Assembly: GCA_014649555.1 (NCBI GenBank)
Contig: BMTG01000009.1
Span: forward strand, 1 to 64,000
Direction: 5' to 3'
DNA length: 64,000 nt
From: Streptomyces globisporus
GTDB taxonomy: Bacteria > Actinomycetota > Actinomycetes > Streptomycetales > Streptomycetaceae
Positions 16,426 to 25,544 of the stretch are shown here, in pieces (within the stretch, counting starts at the first letter, position 1; each line of letters begins with the position of its first letter). The translations under genes were made by a program, and so were the position numbers. A model generated the notes under the pieces. That model did no database searches. It had not been told where the DNA came from and saw only the letters and a program-made list of their open reading frames with translations.

Positions 16426-17577
16426 TCACAGCGTCAGCTCCGGGATGTCGAAGCGGCGGCCCTCGGCGGACGACTTCAGCCCCAGCTCGGCCAGTTGCAC
16501 GCCCCGGGCGCCGGCCAGCAGGTCCCAGGTGTACGGCGCGCCCTGGACGACATGGCGCAGGAACAGCTCCCACTGCGCCTTGAAGCCGTTGTCGAACTCC
16601 TGGTTGTCCGGGATCTCCTGCCACTGGTCGCGGAACGACTCGGTGACCGGGAGGTCCGGGTTCCAGACCGGCTTCGGGGTCGACGAGCGGTGCTGCACAC
16701 GGCAGTTGCGCAGGCCCGCCACGGCAGAGCCGTGCGTTCCGTCGACCTGGAACTCGACCAGTTCGTCGCGGTTGACCCGGACCGTCCAAGAGGAGTTGAT
16801 CTGCGCGACGGCCCCGCCCGCCAGCTCGAAGATGCCGTACGCGGCGTCGTCGGCGGTCGCCTCGTACGGCTTGCCCTGCTCGTCCCAGCGCTGCGGAACG
16901 TGCGTCCTGACGTGCGCCGTCACGGAGGTGACCTGGCCGAACAGCTCGTGGAGCACGTACTCCCAGTGCGGGAACATGTCGACGACGATGCCGCCGCCGT
17001 CCTCCGCGCGGTAGTTCCACGAGGGGCGCTGGGCCGCCTGCCAGTCGCCCTCGAAGACCCAGTAGCCGAACTCCCCGCGTACGGACAGGATCTCGCCGAA
17101 GAAGCCGCCGTCGATGAGGCGCTTCAGCTTGCGCAGGCCCGGCAGGAAGATCTTGTCCTGGACGACGCCGTGCTTGATGCCGGCGTCGCGCGCGAGGCGG
17201 GCCAGGTCGAGGGCCCCCTCGACGTCCGTGGCGGTCGGCTTCTCGGTGTAGACGTGCTTGCCGGCCGCGATCGCCTTCTTGATCGCCTCCACCCGGGCCG
17301 AGGTGACCTGGGCGTCGAAATAGATCTCGACCGAATCGTCCGCGAGCACCGCGTCCAGGTCCGTCGACCACTCGGTCAGACCGTGGCGCTCGGCGAGTTC
17401 CTCCAGGGCGTGGGCGCGGCGGCCGACGAGCACGGGCTCGGGCCACACCACCTCGCCGTCGCCGAGATCCAGGCCCCCCTGCTCGCGGATCGCGAGGATC
17501 GAGCGCACCAGGTGCTGCCGGTATCCCATGCGTCCCGTGACGCCGTTCATGGCGATGCGCACTGTCCTGCGTGTCAC
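16426..17577 (-). CDS. Gfo/Idh/MocA-family NAD(P)-dependent dehydrogenase
   Basis: 383 residues. N-terminal Rossmann domain: RIAMNGVTGRMGYRQH, then AGKHVYTEKPTATDVEGA with the family EKP motif whose Lys takes part in catalysis. The C-terminal beta-sheet domain includes GGIVVDMFPHWEYVLHELFG with the expected Asp/His. Oxidises a hydroxyl of a sugar or polyol. The GTG at 17575-17577 is the start because GGAGGG lies 6 bases upstream; an internal ATG ten codons on is an alternative. First gene of the operon that diverges from the LacI regulator, with the palindrome at 17596-17617 overlapping its promoter region. Confidence 0.9.
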   Translation of the reverse strand: MTRRTVRIAMNGVTGRMGYRQHLVRSILAIREQGGLDLGDGEVVWPEPVLVGRRAHALEELAERHGLTEWSTDLDAVLADDSVEIYFDAQVTSARVEAIKKAIAAGKHVYTEKPTATDVEGALDLARLARDAGIKHGVVQDKIFLPGLRKLKRLIDGGFFGEILSVRGEFGYWVFEGDWQAAQRPSWNYRAEDGGGIVVDMFPHWEYVLHELFGQVTSVTAHVRTHVPQRWDEQGKPYEATADDAAYGIFELAGGAVAQINSSWTVRVNRDELVEFQVDGTHGSAVAGLRNCRVQHRSSTPKPVWNPDLPVTESFRDQWQEIPDNQEFDNGFKAQWELFLRHVVQGAPYTWDLLAGARGVQLAELGLKSSAEGRRFDIPELTL

Positions 17578-17595
17578 GAAGGTCCCTCCATACAG

Positions 17596-17617
17596 CCGTA
17601 GCAAGCGCTTTCTACGG
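17596..17617. promoter_or_regulatory. LacI-type operator between regulator and catabolic operon
   Basis: The 22-bp element runs from CCGTAG to CTACGG with centre AAGCGCTT. It is palindromic apart from one mismatched pair (C at position 7, T at position 16). It lies 18 bp before the dehydrogenase start and 69 bp before the LacI start. An AAGCGCTT core is typical of LacI/GalR sites. Confidence 0.75.
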
Positions 17618-17686
17618 AAGATGACGCTAGCCTGCCGACAGCGGCCGGACAAGAGGGGGCCGCACGTGACCTCACGGAGGACAGCG

Positions 17687-18802
17687 ATGACAGTCACCCT
17701 GGCGGATGTGGCGGCCCGCGCCCGGGTGTCCCCGGCCACCGTCTCCCGCGTGCTGAACGGCAACTACCCGGTGGCGGCGTCGACCCGGGAACGGGTGCTG
17801 CGTGCGGTGGACGACCTGGACTACGTACTCAACGGACCCGCCAGTTCGCTCGCGGCCGCCACGTCCGACCTGGTCGGCATCCTGGTCAACGACATCGCCG
17901 ACCCCTTCTTCGGGATCATGGCGGGGGCGGCGCAGACGCAGATCGGCGGGCCCGGGGACGGTTCGGGACGGGCGGGCGGCGAGAAGCTGGCCGTCATCTG
18001 CAACACCGGCGGCTCCCCGGAGCGCGAGCTGACCTATCTCACGCTCCTCCAGCGCCAGCGTGCCGCCGCCGTCGTCCTCACCGGCGGGGCGGTCGAGAAT
18101 CCGGAGCACCAGGCCGCGATGGCGGCGAAGCTGGCGAAGCTCGCGGACGCGGGCACCCGGATCGTCTTCTGCGGGCGGCCCCCGCTGCCCGAGGGCGATG
18201 CGCTCGTCGCCGCGCTCGCGTTCGACAACCGGGGCGGCGGCCGCCGCCTCACCGAGCACCTGATCTCGCTCGGCCACCGCAGGATCGGTTACGTCGCCGG
18301 GCCCCGGGAACGCACCACCACCCGGCACCGGCTGGAGGGCCACCGGGAGGCGCTGCACGCGGCGGGGCTGGGTGCCCTTCCGGCGGGGGGAGACGCGGGC
18401 GGTACGGCGACCGGTTCCGGTGACCAGGGGGACGACCCGCTCGTCGTACACGGGCCCTACGACCGCCGCTCCGGCTACGAGGCCACCCTCGAACTCCTGC
18501 GCAGGGCACCGGACGTGACCGCGATCGTGGCCGCCAACGACACCGTGGCGCTGGGCGCGAGCGCGGCCGTACGGGACCAGGGGATGCGCATCCCGCAGGA
18601 CATCTCGGTGGCGGGCTTCGACGACCTGCCGTTCTCGGTGGACGCGGTACCGGCCCTCACGACGGTCCGGCTGCCGCTCTTCGAGGCGGGCGCGCGGGCG
18701 GGGCGGCTCGCGATGGGCAAGGAGAACCCGCCGCCCGGTGGCATCGCGACCATCGCGGCGGAGCTGATGATCCGGGGGTCCACGGCGGCGCCGAGGGGCT
18801 GA
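17687..18802 (+). CDS. LacI-family transcriptional repressor
   Basis: 371 residues. The N-terminus MTVTLADVAARARVSPATVSRVLNG is the classical LacI helix-turn-helix and hinge helix. The periplasmic-binding-protein-like effector domain follows (DLVGILVNDIADPFFGIMAG, AAVVLTGGAVENP, RIGYVAGPRERTTTRHRLEGH, TAIVAANDTVALGASAA, ISVAGFDDLPFSVDAVPALTTVR). The start has GGAGG at 17676-17680; a GTG at 17666 is a less likely alternative. It diverges from the dehydrogenase/DUF993/isomerase operon and should repress it through the palindrome at 17596-17617, released by a sugar of unknown identity. It carries two Gly-rich insertions relative to the family average (about residues 86-97 and 228-245). Confidence 0.92.
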   Translation: MTVTLADVAARARVSPATVSRVLNGNYPVAASTRERVLRAVDDLDYVLNGPASSLAAATSDLVGILVNDIADPFFGIMAGAAQTQIGGPGDGSGRAGGEKLAVICNTGGSPERELTYLTLLQRQRAAAVVLTGGAVENPEHQAAMAAKLAKLADAGTRIVFCGRPPLPEGDALVAALAFDNRGGGRRLTEHLISLGHRRIGYVAGPRERTTTRHRLEGHREALHAAGLGALPAGGDAGGTATGSGDQGDDPLVVHGPYDRRSGYEATLELLRRAPDVTAIVAANDTVALGASAAVRDQGMRIPQDISVAGFDDLPFSVDAVPALTTVRLPLFEAGARAGRLAMGKENPPPGGIATIAAELMIRGSTAAPRG

Positions 18803-18879
18803 GCCGGTCGGCGGGGCGTGCCTCCGGGCCGGTCCGGCGGGCACCGCTGCGCCCGGTGGGCCTTGCCGACCGCCGTGCA

Positions 18880-18981
18880 CCGGTGGGCGTCCGCCTGCCG
18901 TGGGGGCTGCGGGCCGGTGGGCATTCGCCGCTCGTGGGGGCAGCGGGCGCGAGCCGGTGGGCATTCGCCGCTCATGGGGGC
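18880..18981. repeat. Imperfect tandem repeat upstream of the lanM gene
   Basis: A 28-29 bp unit beginning CCGGTGGGC and ending GTGGGGGC or ATGGGGGC is seen at 18880-18907, 18913-18941 and 18953-18981. The last two copies match at 28 of 29 positions with a 40-bp period. The repeats fill most of the 301-bp gap between the LacI gene and the lanM start; no gene is visible in that gap. Confidence 0.7.
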
Positions 18982-19004
18982 GGCTGCGGGCCGGAGGGCG
19001 AAAG

Positions 19005-19023
19005 ATGGGGGCGACTCCCCCAT
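19005..19023. promoter_or_regulatory. CATGGGGG palindrome before lanM
   Basis: ATGGGGG (19005-19011) and CCCCCAT (19017-19023) form a 7-bp inverted repeat with a 5-base loop, 80 bp before the lanM start. The same octamer type occurs in the repeats just upstream and before the SARP gene (25545, 25566). It could be an operator or an RNA hairpin. Confidence 0.4.
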
Positions 19024-19103
19024 GTGCCCGTACCCCCTCCCCCGCCACGATGGGCGCGGGCGGCCCGCACGGGGCCGGCCCGGGACCGGGGAGGTGCGGT
19101 GCG

Positions 19104-22100
19104 ATGGCGGAGAAGAACCTGATCGACAGAGGGACGAGCCGTCGGCTCGCCCCCGGTGACGCCTCACCCGCCCTCGGCCCCCTGGCCCCGTTCGGGCGCG
19201 CCCCCTCGGAGCCGTGGTGGCTGCCCGGTGTCGTCGGGGGCAGCACCTCCGGCGAACCCGCCTGGGCGGTCTTCGCCCGGGAGGCCGTGGCCGCCGCCCC
19301 GCGCGACGTGGTGGTCGCCGACCGGACATACCTGGGGCTCAGCGGCTTCGGACCGATCGTCGCGCCGTTCGTCGAGGCGGCGGCGGGAAGGCTCCGGGAC
19401 AGGTTGGCGGGCGTGGAGCCCGAGGGGGACGGGGCTCCCGTCCTGGTCGATTTCCGGCGGCAGTTGACCCGGCGGCTGGCGCGGGTCGCGGCGCGCACGC
19501 TCGTCACCGAGCTGCACGAGGCCCGGCGGCTGGGGCGGTTGAGCGGTGAGGGGTCCAAGGAGCGCTTCCGGGACTTCGTCACGTCGACCGCCCGGCGCGA
19601 CGGCCTCGACCGGCTCGTCGCCGGCTATCCCGTGCTGGCCCGCCTGCTCGCGACGGCCTGCCTCAACTCCGCCGACGCCTTCGCCGAGCTGGTCGCGCGG
19701 CTCGCCGCCGACCGGCATCTGCTGGCGCCGGCGGGGGTGCTCGGCGACCGGGGCGGAGCGCTCGGCACATCCACAGGGCCGGGCGCGCTCACCGGGGTCG
19801 AGGCCGGTGCGGGCGACAGCCATCGCGGCGGCCGGTCCGTGATGCTCCTGCGGTTCGCCGACGGCACCAGGCTGGTCTACAAGCCGCGTCCGCTCGCGGC
19901 GCACCGGCACTTCAACTCCCTTGCCGAGTGGTTCGGTTCGCTCCCGGGCGCCCCCGAGCTGCGGGTGCTGCGCGTCCTGGACCGGGGGGACTACGGCTGG
20001 GCCGAGTTCGTCGAGGAGCGGCCCTGCGCTTCGGAGGCGGAGACCCGGCAGTTCTACCGGCGTCAGGGGGCTCTGCTGGCCCTGCTGCACGCGCTGGACG
20101 GTACGGATCTGCACCACGAGAACCTGATCGCCTGTGGCCCGCACCCGGTCCTGGTCGATGTGGAGACCCTGTTCCACCCGCCGCTGGGGCCCGCCCGGTC
20201 CGCCGATCCGGCCGCCCGGGCCCTGCACGACTCCGTCCACCGGGTGGGCCTGCTGCCCCAGTTGCTCGTCGGTGACACGACCGCGCTCGACATGTCCGCC
20301 ATCGGCGGGGGCGGGGCCGCATCCTCCCCCATCGAGACCGCCGACTGGGCGGAGGCCGGGACCGACCGCATGCGGCTGGTGCGGCGGGCGGGCCGGTTCA
20401 CCGAGTCCGCCAACCGGCCCCGGCTCGGCACCGAGGCCGCCGACCCCTCCGCGTACACCGAGGCCCTCTGCGACGGCTTCCGCGCCGGGTACACCGCGAT
20501 CCACGACCACCGTGACGAACTCCTCGGTACGAAGGGGCCGTTGAGGCGGTTCGCGGGGGACGAGGTGCGGGTCGTCCCCCGCCCCACCTGGATGTACACG
20601 ACGCTGCTGGACGAGTCGACGCACCCCGACCTGATGCGGGACGCCACCGAACGGCACCGGGTGCTGTCCCTGCTGCGCACCCCGCTCCTGGGTGTCCCCG
20701 CGCTGCCCGGCGTGGAGGACGAGGAGATCGCGGAGCTGTGGTGCGGCGACGTGCCGGTGTTCACCACCCGGCCGGGCTGCGCGGAGCTGTGGAGCGGTAC
20801 CGGCCGTACGGTGGCGGGGCCGGCCCCCGACGGGTCCGCGACCGGGGCGGACGCCGCCACCGGTCTGGCGCGCGTCGAGGCGAAGGTACGCGCGATGGAC
20901 ACCGTCGACCGCCAGGACCAGGAACGGATCATCCGGACCGCCATGGTGAGCACATCGCCCCGGCCGCCGCACCGGCCGGGACCGGGCGGCCGGGCGCCGG
21001 CTGCGGCGATCGCACCGGAGCCCGAGCAACTGCTGTCCGCCGCACGGTCGGTGGGCGACCGGCTCGTCTCCCTCGCCTACCGGCACGAGGGCCGCACCAA
21101 CTGGATCGGGCTCGAACTGCTCGGCGAGCGCTACTGGCGGCTCACACCGATGGCGGCGGACCTGGCCGGCGGCTACCCCGGCCCCGCGCTCTTCCTGGCC
21201 CAACTGGCCGCGCTCACCGGCGTATCCCGGTACGCGGAGGTGGCCCGCGAGGCACTCGCCCCCGTCCCGGGGCTGCTGGACGCCCTGCACGGGCGGGCCG
21301 ACGAGCTCGGGGCCCTGGGCTCCGGCGCCTACGCGGGCCTCGGCGGCATCGCGTACGCGCTGACCGAGGTGGGCACGCTGCTGGGCGACCCGGAGGTGCT
21401 GGACCTGGCAGGTCCGGCCGTCCGGCTGAGCTGTGCGGCCAACGCGGCCGAGGACGGGTACGGGGTGCGCGGCGGCGCTGCGGGCGGGCTGGTCTCGCTG
21501 CTCGCGGTGTACCACGCCACCGGCCGCCCGCAGGCCTGGTGGGGCGCGGTGCGCTGCGCCGACCGGCTCGCCGCCGCTCCGGCCCCCGACACCGGAGGCT
21601 TCGCCGACGGGGCGGCCGGGATCGGCTGGGCGATGCTGCGCCTCGCGGGGGCCGGGGGTGACGCCCGCCACCGGAGCGCCGGTCTTGCGGCCCTGCGCCG
21701 GGCGACCGCGCTGACGGACGCCGCGACGGCGCCGGCGCCCGCCTGGTGCGACGGGGCGGCCGGGGTCGCGCTGGCGATCGCGGACAGCCCCGCAGCACGG
21801 GAGGACCCGGAGCTGTCCGGCTGGCTGGCGGCGCGCTCCGGCGAGCTGGCGGGCATCGGTCCGCTCGCCGACGACAGCCTGTGCCACGGGGAGTCCGGGC
21901 TGCTCGAACTCCTCGCCCACAGCGCGCTGCCCGCCCTCCTGCCCGACGTACGCACCGCGTGGATGCGCCGGGCCGGGACGCTGCTGGCCTCGGCGGACCG
22001 GGCGGGGCCGCAGTGCGGGACGCCCGGTGGCGTGCCGCACCCGGGTCTGCTCACCGGGCTCTCGGGCATCGGGCACGGGCTGCTGCGGGCGGGCTTCCCC

Positions 22101-22148
22101 GACCGGATCGGCTCCGCCCTGCTCCTGGACCCCTCCCGCGCCCCCTGA
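19104..22148 (+). CDS. lanM: Class II lanthipeptide synthetase LanM
   Basis: Bifunctional enzyme that phosphorylates and dehydrates Ser/Thr of a precursor and then cyclises through Cys. 1014 residues, normal LanM size. The N-terminal two thirds are the DUF4135 dehydratase domain (FRDFVTSTARRDGLDRLVAGYPVLARLL; RLVYKPRPLAAHRHFN; GTDLHHENLIACGPHPVLVDVETLF). The C-terminal third is a LanC-type cyclase with zinc ligands WCDGAAG (Cys about 882) and CHGESG (Cys927, His928), so the cyclase looks intact. The ATG at 19104 has GGGGAGG upstream; the frame opens at 18900 but that part is repeat DNA. It is followed 93 bp later by a candidate precursor that has no Cys, which is unexpected for an active cyclase. 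Cytosolic. Confidence 0.95.
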   Translation: MAEKNLIDRGTSRRLAPGDASPALGPLAPFGRAPSEPWWLPGVVGGSTSGEPAWAVFAREAVAAAPRDVVVADRTYLGLSGFGPIVAPFVEAAAGRLRDRLAGVEPEGDGAPVLVDFRRQLTRRLARVAARTLVTELHEARRLGRLSGEGSKERFRDFVTSTARRDGLDRLVAGYPVLARLLATACLNSADAFAELVARLAADRHLLAPAGVLGDRGGALGTSTGPGALTGVEAGAGDSHRGGRSVMLLRFADGTRLVYKPRPLAAHRHFNSLAEWFGSLPGAPELRVLRVLDRGDYGWAEFVEERPCASEAETRQFYRRQGALLALLHALDGTDLHHENLIACGPHPVLVDVETLFHPPLGPARSADPAARALHDSVHRVGLLPQLLVGDTTALDMSAIGGGGAASSPIETADWAEAGTDRMRLVRRAGRFTESANRPRLGTEAADPSAYTEALCDGFRAGYTAIHDHRDELLGTKGPLRRFAGDEVRVVPRPTWMYTTLLDESTHPDLMRDATERHRVLSLLRTPLLGVPALPGVEDEEIAELWCGDVPVFTTRPGCAELWSGTGRTVAGPAPDGSATGADAATGLARVEAKVRAMDTVDRQDQERIIRTAMVSTSPRPPHRPGPGGRAPAAAIAPEPEQLLSAARSVGDRLVSLAYRHEGRTNWIGLELLGERYWRLTPMAADLAGGYPGPALFLAQLAALTGVSRYAEVAREALAPVPGLLDALHGRADELGALGSGAYAGLGGIAYALTEVGTLLGDPEVLDLAGPAVRLSCAANAAEDGYGVRGGAAGGLVSLLAVYHATGRPQAWWGAVRCADRLAAAPAPDTGGFADGAAGIGWAMLRLAGAGGDARHRSAGLAALRRATALTDAATAPAPAWCDGAAGVALAIADSPAAREDPELSGWLAARSGELAGIGPLADDSLCHGESGLLELLAHSALPALLPDVRTAWMRRAGTLLASADRAGPQCGTPGGVPHPGLLTGLSGIGHGLLRAGFPDRIGSALLLDPSRAP

Positions 22149-22221
22149 CCCACAGCCCCACAGCCCCACAGCCCCACTGTCACACCCGTACAGCACCGAT
22201 CACCCATCACCGATCACCCAT
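22149..22221. repeat. Two short tandem repeats between lanM and the candidate precursor
   Basis: A 9-bp unit CCCACAGCC (or close) repeats about three and a half times from 22149. A 7-bp unit CACC(G/C)AT repeats four times at 22194-22221. They occupy nearly the whole 93-bp spacer upstream of the precursor. Such repeats can change length by slippage. Confidence 0.7.
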
Positions 22222-22241
22222 CAGCAGAGGATGAGGCAGAG

Positions 22242-22439
22242 ATGAAGCAGTTCGGCGAATCGGCCCTGCAGGCGTCCGGCGAGATCGCTCACGAGGGCAC
22301 CCCGGAGCACCCGGCAGGGCAGATCTCCCTCGGGTCCACCGGAGGGCTCGGTGCGCGCAGCAGACTCCTCAGCGCTTCGGAGGGCGAGAGCGGGTTCAGC
22401 CACGACCTGCCCTGGACCACCATGACCGCCCCGTGGTGA
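22242..22439 (+). CDS. Candidate LanM substrate peptide without cysteine
   Basis: 65 residues, ATG start, stop TGA. The N-terminal half is acidic and leader-like (MKQFGESALQASGEIAHEGT). GSTGG at 31-35 resembles a double-glycine cleavage site. The C-terminal half is rich in Ser/Thr and ends HDLPWTTMTAPW. There is no Cys at all, so ordinary lanthionine rings cannot form; dehydrated residues or another nucleophile would be needed. Assignment as the LanM substrate rests on its position just downstream of lanM on the same strand, its size, and the leader/core-like composition. No C39 peptidase transporter is nearby. Alternatives: a regulatory peptide, or a decayed precursor that lost its core. Confidence 0.6.
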   Translation: MKQFGESALQASGEIAHEGTPEHPAGQISLGSTGGLGARSRLLSASEGESGFSHDLPWTTMTAPW

Positions 22440-22518
22440 CCAGATCCGGCCAACTCGAAGGCAATTGAGCCGAATTGGCCCGCTGCCGTGGGAGTTGTCG
22501 CTCAAGTAATCTGCGGCC

Positions 22519-25449
22519 ATGCGAGCCACTTCGCCGGTCATCGTCGGTCGGGACGAGGAGATCGGACTGCTGAGCAGCGCCCTGGACGCCGTGCAACGGC
22601 GTTCGGGGCGCGCGCTGTTCCTCCTCGGGGAAGCCGGTATCGGAAAGTCCCGGCTGGTGGGCGAGTGCGCCTACCGGGCCTACGGGCTCGGCATGCCCGT
22701 ACTGCGCGGCCGGGCCACCTCGACCGGACTCGTCGTGCCGTTCCGCCCGCTCGCCGAGGCGCTGGCGTCCCGGTTCCGGGCGGCCGGCACCCCGACCGAT
22801 CCGGAGCTCACGCCCTACCATCCGGCGCTGGCCCGGCTGGTACCCGAGTGGCGCAGGGCCGGGTCGCCCGGTTACCCGGAGACGGTCGTGGAGCTGGCCG
22901 AGGCGCTGCTGCGGCTGCTGTCCGTGCTGGGCAGGGAGGCGGGCTGCACGATCCTGCTGGAGGATCTGCACGACTGCGACACGGAGACCGTCGCGGTCGT
23001 CGAGTACGTCATCGACAACCTCGCCGATCTGCCCGTCCTGTTCCTCGGCACCCTGCGCCCCGAGCCGGGCGCCGCGCTGGACCTCGTACGCTCCGCGGAG
23101 CGCCGACATGTCGCCACCGTGCGAGAGTTGGGGCCGCTGCACGACGACCAGGTGCGGGCGCTCACCGCCGCGTGTCTGGAGGCGGGGCCGCAGGAGATAC
23201 CGGAGGCGGTGCACCGGCGGCTGGTCGGGCGCGCCGCGGGCAACCCGTATCTGCTGGAGGTGCTGCTGGCGGACCTCATCGACACCGGCCGGCTCCGGCG
23301 GACGGACTGCGCCTGGGAGGCGGTGGAGCAGCCCGGCGAGTCCATCCCCTCGGACATCGTGCGCAGTTGGGCCCGCAGGCTGGAACGGCTGGACGAGCCG
23401 GTACGCGATCTCTTACTGGCGTCGGCCACGCTGGGCAGCCAGTTCTCGGTGACCGTGCTCCAGACCGTCACCGGGTTCGAGGACCGGGCCCTGTTCACGC
23501 ACCTGCGGTCCGCGGTGGAGGCCGGGGTGATCGCCCCGGACGGCGCGGCCCCCGACCGCTACACCTTCCGGCACTCGCTCACCGCCGAGGCCCTGATCTC
23601 CTCGCTCGTCCCGGCCGAGCGCGCGTCCCTGGCCCGCCGTGCCGCCACGGCCATCGAGCACTCCGGGGAGCCGCTGGACGAGGACGGGCGACAGCTCGTG
23701 GCCTCGCTGCAACTGGCGGCGGGCGACCGGGCCGGGGCGGCCCGCCAGTTCGCGGAGGCCGGAAGACGGATGCTCGCTTCGGGAGCGCACGGTTCCGCCG
23801 TGGTGCTGCTGGAGCGGGCGCATCCCCTGGCTGCCGAGGCCGACCGGGCCGCCGTCGCCGAGTCGCTGGCGGTCGCCCGGGCCGAGGGCGGCGATCTGGA
23901 CGGCGCACTGAAGCTGGCGGACGCGCTGCCGCCGGTTCCGGCGCGCTCCGAAGCCGCCGCCCGGCGCGGACAGTTCCACATCGACCTCGCCTGGGCGGCG
24001 GTGATGGCGGAGCGCACCGCCGATGCCGCGCTCCAGGTCGAGGCGGCCCGCGTACTCCTGGGCCCGGCGCCGCCCCCGGGCCGCCGGGCCGCGCTCGTGG
24101 TGGTCGACGGCTATCTGGCCCTGCTCCCCGGGCTCCCCGGGACCGGGCGGCCGCCCCGGGATCCGGTGGAGACCGAGCAGGCCGTCCAGAAGGCCGCCGA
24201 GACCGCCGAGGCCGAGGGGCTGCCCGTGGTGGCCTGCCAGGCCTGGCAGTTGCTGGCGCTGCTGCGGCGCGAGGAGGGCTTCGACGCGGCGGACGCCGCG
24301 CTGGAGCGGATGCTGTCGATCTCCACCGAACACGCCCTGCCCGTCTGGCGGGTGGAGGCGCTGGTGCGGCTGGGCGCGAACGCCTTCATGCGGACCGGGG
24401 ACGCCTCCCGGCTCCTCTCCGCCCGGGCGGCGGCCACCGATCTGGGCGCGCTGCTGCTGACCCGTACGGTCGACGGACTGCTCGCGATGAACGCGGTGCT
24501 GTGCGCCCGGTGGGAGGAGGCGCAGGAGATCATCGACCGCTCGGCCGAGGCCAGTGCCCGGGTCGGCGATCTGTCCGCCCACCGCTATCTGCTGCTGGCC
24601 GGGGCGACGATGGCCGCGCACCGGGGTCGGCGGCGGGACATGGACCGGGCGCTGGCCGCGTTCCGGCGGGCCGGTGGTGAGCAGTCGCTGCTGGTGCCGC
24701 TCCGGTCGGGGCTCTGCCGGGCGTTCGGGGCGCTGCTGGAGGAGGACCCGGAGCGGGCGGCGGCGGGCCTGGACGAGGCGCTGGCCTGGGAGCTGGACCA
24801 CCCGAGCTACTACTACCTGAGCGGGCGGTACGGGCTGCGCCCGCTGCTGCGGGTCCTCGCGGGGCAGGCGGACCGGACGGAGCTGGAGGAGGCGCGGGCG
24901 GCTCCCGGAGGCTGCCTCGCCTGGAACCGGCAGTTCCTGGACCTGGCCGACGCGGTGCTGCTGGGCCGGAAGGGGGACCCGGCCGGGGCCGCCCGGCTGA
25001 TGGCGTCCTTCACGCAGCGCTCCGCCCCCTTCCCGGTCGCCCACCACCTGGGGCTGCGGCTGGTCGCGGACGCGGCCCGGGCGGACGGGTGGGGTGAGCC
25101 GGTGGCGTGGCTGCGGACCGCCGAGGAGTTCTTCTACGGGGCCGGGGTGCAGCCGGTCTCCGCCGCGTGCCGGGCGGCGCTGCGGCAGGCCGGGGCGAGC
25201 GTGGGCCAGCACCGGGGCGGCTGGGACCGGATCCCGTCGCCGCTGCGGACCAGCGGGGTGACGCCGCGCGAGTACGAGGTGTTCGTGCTGCTGCCCGAGC
25301 GGCCCGGGAACCAGCAGATCGCCCGCCGGCTGTCGATCTCGCCCCGCACGGTGGAGAAGCACATGGCCAGCCTGCTGAACAAGACCGGCCGCGCGGACCG
25401 GGCGGCGCTGTGCGAGTTCGCCGCCGAGTGCGCGGCCGAGCCGGCCTGA
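22519..25449 (+). CDS. LAL-type LuxR-family regulator (AAA ATPase plus C-terminal HTH)
   Basis: 976 residues. N-terminal ATPase with Walker A GEAGIGKSRL (residues 37-46) and Walker B-like ILLEDLHDCDTETVAV. A long helical TPR-like middle follows, then a C-terminal LuxR helix-turn-helix (TPREYEVFVLLPERPGNQQIARRLSISPRTVEKHMASLLNK...). LAL proteins are large ATP-dependent activators common in Streptomyces antibiotic clusters, so this is probably a pathway activator for the RiPP genes around it. A -10-like TAATCT sits 6 bases before the ATG, suggesting a leaderless mRNA. The gene is 79 bp from the candidate precursor. Confidence 0.92.
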   Translation: MRATSPVIVGRDEEIGLLSSALDAVQRRSGRALFLLGEAGIGKSRLVGECAYRAYGLGMPVLRGRATSTGLVVPFRPLAEALASRFRAAGTPTDPELTPYHPALARLVPEWRRAGSPGYPETVVELAEALLRLLSVLGREAGCTILLEDLHDCDTETVAVVEYVIDNLADLPVLFLGTLRPEPGAALDLVRSAERRHVATVRELGPLHDDQVRALTAACLEAGPQEIPEAVHRRLVGRAAGNPYLLEVLLADLIDTGRLRRTDCAWEAVEQPGESIPSDIVRSWARRLERLDEPVRDLLLASATLGSQFSVTVLQTVTGFEDRALFTHLRSAVEAGVIAPDGAAPDRYTFRHSLTAEALISSLVPAERASLARRAATAIEHSGEPLDEDGRQLVASLQLAAGDRAGAARQFAEAGRRMLASGAHGSAVVLLERAHPLAAEADRAAVAESLAVARAEGGDLDGALKLADALPPVPARSEAAARRGQFHIDLAWAAVMAERTADAALQVEAARVLLGPAPPPGRRAALVVVDGYLALLPGLPGTGRPPRDPVETEQAVQKAAETAEAEGLPVVACQAWQLLALLRREEGFDAADAALERMLSISTEHALPVWRVEALVRLGANAFMRTGDASRLLSARAAATDLGALLLTRTVDGLLAMNAVLCARWEEAQEIIDRSAEASARVGDLSAHRYLLLAGATMAAHRGRRRDMDRALAAFRRAGGEQSLLVPLRSGLCRAFGALLEEDPERAAAGLDEALAWELDHPSYYYLSGRYGLRPLLRVLAGQADRTELEEARAAPGGCLAWNRQFLDLADAVLLGRKGDPAGAARLMASFTQRSAPFPVAHHLGLRLVADAARADGWGEPVAWLRTAEEFFYGAGVQPVSAACRAALRQAGASVGQHRGGWDRIPSPLRTSGVTPREYEVFVLLPERPGNQQIARRLSISPRTVEKHMASLLNKTGRADRAALCEFAAECAAEPA

Positions 25450-25544
25450 CAGGCGACGAGCCGGCCTGAGGAGCGACAAGCCGGCCTGAGGGGCGGCGAG
25501 CCGGACGTACCGCGTCGCGGGAATGCGCGTATGCGGGCCGGGCG

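Noticed and set aside
18900-19103. N-terminal extension of LanM
   Set aside because: The extra 68 residues are encoded by the tandem repeat DNA and lack a ribosome-binding site; GGGGAGG precedes the ATG at 19104.
22242-22439. Ordinary lanthipeptide precursor
   Set aside because: It has no Cys, so it cannot form lanthionine by the normal route; kept only as a candidate LanM substrate.
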